Assembly: GCA_020849325.1 (NCBI GenBank)
Contig: JADLGL010000009.1
Location: 1-64,000, forward strand
DNA from: Bauldia sp.
GTDB taxonomy: Bacteria; Pseudomonadota; Alphaproteobacteria; Rhizobiales; Kaistiaceae
DNA: 64,000 bases
Reading direction: 5' to 3'
Part shown: positions 60,839 through 64,000 of the stretch, piece by piece
Numbering within the stretch: position 1 is the stretch's first letter
How the letters are laid out: every line of letters begins with the position of its first letter
Position numbers and translations under genes: made by a program
Notes under the pieces: generated by a model
Database searches by the model: none
What the model saw: only the letters and a program-made list of their open reading frames with translations
What the model was told of the DNA's origin: nothing

Positions 60839-62327
60839 CGCGCCGGCCGGTCGTCGGCGCGAAGACGCGGCCGATGGTCTGCCGCCAGGCGGCGTAGCGT
60901 TCGTCACGGGCCCGCGGGTCGGTCTCGGGAGCAAAACTCCGCTCCGGCTGCCAGGCGGCGGCGATCGTGCCGAGGTCCGGCCAGAGATTGGCGGCAAGGC
61001 CGGCGAGCCGGGCCGCGCCGAGCGCGGCGCGGTCGGTGTCCTCGCCGCGCTCGACGGTGCGGCCGGTGATGTCGGCGAGGAACTGCAGCAGCCGGTCGGA
61101 ATGCGCGGCGCGGCCGTCGACCCGGAGCGTCGACCCGCCGCCGTCGCCGGCCTCGATGAGGTCGCGGGCGACGAAACCGACGCTCTCGAGCGCCGCGACC
61201 GCGAGGTCGCCGCGGCTCGTCGCGGCGGTCACGCCGTCGATGAAGCCATCGTGATCGCCCGACCAGTAGGGCGCCTGCCGTCCGAGGCTGGCCGGCACGA
61301 ATCTGAGGCGGCGTTCGTCGCCGGCGGTGCCGGCGAGGCGGTCGAATTCGGCCGGCGTCGGTGCAAGGTCGAGGCCGCCGTCGAGCCAGTCGATGCCGTC
61401 CGCCGCGGCGTCGTTGGTGCCCTCGAAGGCATAGGCGGGCGTCCCCTCGCGGCGGAAGAGGAGCGTCGTCAGCATCCCCTCCGCGGCGGCCGGCTTCGCG
61501 CCGATGTTGACGAAGGCGCCCACCCCGCGATCGAGGATCAGCGCCGCCGAACCAGCCTGGAGGCAGCCGAGCCCGACGAAGCGGGCGGTGGCGTCCGTCA
61601 CCATCGCGTGTACCGAGACGACGCCGGAGCCGCCGAGGAGAGAGGCGTTGGCGGCGCCGAAATAGGTGGCGCTGTCGAAGACGCGCGGGAGCATCCGGTC
61701 GGGCACGTCGAAGATGCGGAGGAGTGCCTGGTCCCACTCCTGCCGCCTGATGTCGAACAGCATCGTCCGGGCGGCGTTCGAGGCGTCGGTCGCGTGCACC
61801 CGGCCGGCGGTGAAGCGCGAGAGGAGGAACGTGTCGATGGTGCCGAAGGCAATCTCGCCGGCCTCGGCGCGGGTGCGGAGGCCGGGCACATTGTCGAGGG
61901 CCCAGGCGAGTTTCGGCGCCGGGAACCGGGCATCCACCCGGAGCCCCGTATGCTCCGGCACGACGGCGCTGACGCCGGCAGCGACGAGCGCCTCCGTCCG
62001 CGCCTCGGCGCGCCGGTCGTCGGCGGCGAGCGCCTCGTCGATCGGCTGGCCGGTGGCGCGGTCCCAGAGGACGAACGTGTCGCGCTGGCTGGCGATGCCG
62101 ATGGCGGCGAGCGCGCCGGCGTCGGTGCGGGCGCGGACGAGCGCCATCCGCGCCGTCGCCAGCACGGAGGTCCAGATCTCCTCGGGATCGTAGGTGGAGA
62201 GGCCCGGCCCGCGGCTCAGCCGGCGGATTTCGTCACGCGCCGAGGCGAGCGGCCTTCCGTGGCGGCTGTAGACGACGGCTCGGGTGTGGCCGGCGGCCTG
62301 TTCGAGGGCGAGGACGGGGCCGTCCAT
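60804..62327 (-). CDS. Glycerol-kinase-like FGGY carbohydrate kinase with altered active-site motifs
   Basis: A 507-residue two-domain FGGY kinase closest to GlpK in overall phrasing (GIASQRDT, EHTGLRVDARF, FGTIDTFLLSRFT, HATDASNAARTMLFDI). Asp245 in MVTDATARF aligns with the catalytic Asp of GlpK. Several GlpK motifs are changed, however: the N-terminal ATP-phosphate loop normally reads ALDQGTTSSR but here ALEQAAGHTR (Glu9 in place of Asp, Ser/Thr lost); the R-E sugar pair is Arg82-Asp83; and the sugar-contact Tyr of PYFSGTK is replaced in DARFPAPK. Substrate and even activity are therefore unclear. The gene converges with glk. Confidence 0.85.
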   Translation of the reverse strand: MDGPVLALEQAAGHTRAVVYSRHGRPLASARDEIRRLSRGPGLSTYDPEEIWTSVLATARMALVRARTDAGALAAIGIASQRDTFVLWDRATGQPIDEALAADDRRAEARTEALVAAGVSAVVPEHTGLRVDARFPAPKLAWALDNVPGLRTRAEAGEIAFGTIDTFLLSRFTAGRVHATDASNAARTMLFDIRRQEWDQALLRIFDVPDRMLPRVFDSATYFGAANASLLGGSGVVSVHAMVTDATARFVGLGCLQAGSAALILDRGVGAFVNIGAKPAAAEGMLTTLLFRREGTPAYAFEGTNDAAADGIDWLDGGLDLAPTPAEFDRLAGTAGDERRLRFVPASLGRQAPYWSGDHDGFIDGVTAATSRGDLAVAALESVGFVARDLIEAGDGGGSTLRVDGRAAHSDRLLQFLADITGRTVERGEDTDRAALGAARLAGLAANLWPDLGTIAAAWQPERSFAPETDPRARDERYAAWRQTIGRVFAPTTGRRVIRAASGVRRG

Positions 62328-62357
62328 GGCAACGTCCTCGCCGTCCCGGAATGCGTC

Positions 62358-62843
62358 CTACTTGGCTTCGTCGGCCGCTTCGGCCTGGAGCTGCGAGTAG
62401 AGCTGGTCGCCGATCTTGTCGAGGAGGCCGATCTGCGATTCGAGGAAGTTGATGTGGCCTTCCTCGTCCTCGAGGAGATCCTCGAACAGCTCCATCGAGA
62501 CGTAGTCGCCGGCGTTCTTGCAGACGTCGCGCGACTCCCGGTAGTAGGTCCGCGCGTCGTACTCGCCGGCAAGGTCCGCCTCCAGCACCTCGCGCACGTT
62601 CTGCCCGATCCGGATGGCACCGATCTGCTGCATGTTCGGCATGCCCTCGAGGAAGATGATGCGATCGACCAGCCGGTCGGCGTGGTGCATCTCCTCGATC
62701 GATTCCGCCCGCTCCTTCTTGGCGAGCTTGCCGAGGCCCCAATCCTCCACCAGCCGGTAGTGCAACCAGTACTGGTTCACCGCACCGAGCTCGAGCTTGA
62801 GCGCGCCGTTGAGGCGTTCGATCACCTTGGGTTCGCCTTTCAT
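62358..62843 (-). CDS. bfr: Bacterioferritin
   Basis: Bfr is a 24-subunit iron store with heme between subunits. The 161-residue protein keeps all ferroxidase ligands at standard numbering: Glu18, Glu51, His54, Glu94, Glu127 and His130. The heme ligand Met52 is in [17 protein letters not shown] lies just before ATG 62841-62843. The promoter and an iron-box-like element lie in the 54-base gap that separates it from bfd on the same strand. Confidence 0.97.
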   Translation of the reverse strand: MKGEPKVIERLNGALKLELGAVNQYWLHYRLVEDWGLGKLAKKERAESIEEMHHADRLVDRIIFLEGMPNMQQIGAIRIGQNVREVLEADLAGEYDARTYYRESRDVCKNAGDYVSMELFEDLLEDEEGHINFLESQIGLLDKIGDQLYSQLQAEAADEAK

Positions 62844-62856
62844 GGGCGTGCTCCTC

Positions 62857-62901
62857 TTTAGAATAAGTCCAAATTGTATGGCCCGCCGCAGGGACCGTCA
62901 A
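62857..62901 (-). promoter_or_regulatory. bfr promoter with an overlapping Irr-like iron box
   Basis: On the minus strand: TTGACG (rc of 62896-62901, inside the bfd 3' end), a 17-base spacer, and TACAAT (rc of 62873-62878). Just downstream, at the expected start site, lies the ICE-like dyad. On the plus strand it reads TTTAGAA-TAA-GTCCAAA (62857-62873), with the left arm perfect to the Irr box TTTAGAA and 5 of 7 bases in the right arm. Irr binding here would block bfr in low iron, the known logic for rhizobial bfr. Confidence 0.7.
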
Positions 62902-63194
62902 ACGATCTTGTTGAACTCGATGATGACGATCCGCTCCTCGACGATGACGGTCTCCTCGTCGTCATCGCCGAAATCGGTGTCGGGCGCCAGCGGTTCGGGG
63001 CAGGTCAGCGGCAGGCCGAAATCGCGCAGCATCGCCCGGATGAGATCGACGCACGAGCCGCAATTGGGCCGAACGCCGAGAACGCGGAACACGCGCCCCG
63101 GCGTCACCGGCCGCAGCGGGTCGGCGGCCACGAGGGCTTCCGCGGCGGCCAGAATGGCCTCCTTCGTCAACACATTGCAGGAACAGAGAATCAT
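62898..63194 (-). CDS. bfd: Bacterioferritin-associated ferredoxin
   Basis: Bfd is a [2Fe-2S] protein that reduces ferric iron in Bfr to release it. Cluster ligands are Cys4, Cys6, Cys45 and Cys48 (CSC at the start, NCGSC later), the Bfd spacing. The protein has 98 residues; typical Bfd has about 65, and the extra C-terminal part is strongly acidic (TDFGDDDEETVIVEERIVII). It lies upstream of bfr on the same strand. Confidence 0.93.
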   Translation of the reverse strand: MILCSCNVLTKEAILAAAEALVAADPLRPVTPGRVFRVLGVRPNCGSCVDLIRAMLRDFGLPLTCPEPLAPDTDFGDDDEETVIVEERIVIIEFNKIV

Positions 63195-63269
63195 TCTGGT
63201 TCAGGACCGGAAACGCCGCCCGGACCTGAAATGGACCTCCCGCGGGTCCGATGCAACCGCCCCGTCGTC

Positions 63270-63956
63270 TCAGCGCGGAATGCTGAAGAGGAGGATGACG
63301 ATCATGACGCCGACGGCGAGAAAGCCCCAGGTCATGGGGCCGCCGAGGGTGTTCTGCGCGGCGGCGACTTCGATGCGCTCCTCGACCTCCTCGATGACTT
63401 CGGCGGCCCGTTCGGCCGGATCTTCCACGACGCGCTCGGATGGTTCGTCCCCGAGAACGGGAACGCCGGCGGGGGCGTGATCGATCCAGTCGACGAAGCG
63501 CGGCTTCCCGGCGAGGTGGAAGCGGCCGGCAAGCGCGTGGAAGAACTGGTCGGACAGTTCGCGGGCGCGGCTCGCGACGACATCGGCGGCAACCGCGCCG
63601 AGCTTGCCGCCGACGGTCGCCTCACCGTTCCAGGCGAGCCGCGTTCCGGTGTCGTCCGGCGTCAGCGTCACGTCGGCCCAGCCGGAGGCCGAGCCGCCGG
63701 GCCGGCCGCGCCCTTCGCCGGTGAGTTTCGCCCGTCGTGGCGGGTCGGACTCCGTCCGCCGGATCTGGCCGGTGAACACCGCGGTGAGCGGGCCCACCAC
63801 GACGTCGATCTCGACCAGCATCTCCTTCGGGTCGGCCGGATTCGTCCGCACCGAGCGGGCGCCGGGCAGCATCTCCTGCAGCAGCACCGGATCGGACACC
63901 GCCGCCCAGACCGATTCCGGCGGCGCGGCCAGATGTCGGCTCCCTTTCAGCTCCAT
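63270..63956 (-). CDS. CoxG-like SRPBCC family protein with C-terminal membrane anchor
   Basis: A 228-residue protein. The first 150 residues form an SRPBCC/CoxG domain (MELKGSRHLAAPPESVWAAV, then LPGARSVRT and GPLTAVFTGQIRR), which in CO dehydrogenase operons helps maturation or membrane recruitment. A charged linker follows, then one C-terminal helix (about 205-225, WGFLAVGVMIVILLF). No other cox genes are in the window, so a role in CO oxidation cannot be claimed. It is upstream of bfd on the same strand but about 75 bases away. Confidence 0.85.
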   Translation of the reverse strand: MELKGSRHLAAPPESVWAAVSDPVLLQEMLPGARSVRTNPADPKEMLVEIDVVVGPLTAVFTGQIRRTESDPPRRAKLTGEGRGRPGGSASGWADVTLTPDDTGTRLAWNGEATVGGKLGAVAADVVASRARELSDQFFHALAGRFHLAGKPRFVDWIDHAPAGVPVLGDEPSERVVEDPAERAAEVIEEVEERIEVAAAQNTLGGPMTWGFLAVGVMIVILLFSIPR

Positions 63957-64000
63957 GGGTACGCCCTCCCCTTTCCTCGGGTAGGACCCTTGGCCGGCTG

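Noticed and set aside
63270..63956. Carbon monoxide dehydrogenase operon
   Set aside because: Only a CoxG-like protein is present. No coxS, coxM or coxL is in the window, and CoxG-like SRPBCC proteins occur outside that pathway.

Overview
The window is a high-GC chromosomal segment from an alphaproteobacterium, most likely of the order Hyphomicrobiales (Rhizobiales). The evidence is the mix of order-typical families: a Ros/MucR zinc-finger regulator, DUF1491, DUF2093, DUF4170 and DUF5330 proteins, a TIGR03808 Tat-secreted beta-helix protein, a split HisG/HisZ enzyme, a PdhS/DivJ-type kinase pair, and a tRNA-His with A73 and no G-1. I cannot name the genus. Most of the window is packed core-genome gene clusters. 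I see no transposase, integrase, phage module or CRISPR array.

Layout. 1-3.3 kb: end of an unknown gene, a palindromic repeat, then an overlapping minus-strand set (membrane sensor kinase, peptidoglycan-binding protein, DUF1491). 3.5-8.5 kb: DUF5330, sufE, mucR, msrB, sodB, a DUF2267/DUF2780-like gene and the TIGR03808 protein. 8.8-10.9 kb: mutL and DUF2093. 10.9-18.2 kb: a long minus-strand run with many overlapping or close-set genes (pmbA, inositol-phosphatase-like, DUF4170, DUF374 acyltransferase, waaA, lpxK; patatin; rsmD), centred on the inner part of lipopolysaccharide. 18.2-23.5 kb: a pseudouridine synthase, tadA, and hisS-hisZ-hisG. 24.0-26.4 kb: groES-groEL with a CIRCE operator and an unusual tandem array built from the groEL 3' end.

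26.7-33 kb: a TadG-like von Willebrand protein, an NtrC-type activator, a HAD hydrolase, ribF and a small lipoprotein. 33-42.9 kb: tag, malate synthase, DUF3422, a TetR gene with two overlapping operators, DUF4336, 1-Cys peroxiredoxin, gshA, rsmE and xseA. 43-46.3 kb: two tandem paralogous outer-membrane proteins and a third beta-barrel protein. 46.5-50.2 kb: a cobalamin-riboswitch-controlled BtuFCD-like importer. 50.4-54.9 kb: a DUF2076 protein, tRNA-His and a large PdhS-like kinase. 55-64 kb: an FbpA/FbpB iron importer without its ATPase, AsmA, glucokinase, a divergent glycerol-kinase homologue, bacterioferritin with its ferredoxin, and a CoxG-like protein.

Themes. Metal and redox handling recurs: Fe-SOD, MsrB, SufE, peroxiredoxin, GshA, Fbp iron uptake, Bfr/Bfd and B12 uptake. 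Two polar or cell-cycle-type kinases are present. Several interspersed palindromic repeat families sit between genes, often in positions where they can end transcription. The most unusual items are the groEL-tail tandem repeats, the TetR promoter that predicts a leaderless mRNA, the iron-box promoter buried at the bfd-bfr junction, and the glycerol-kinase homologue with altered active-site motifs.
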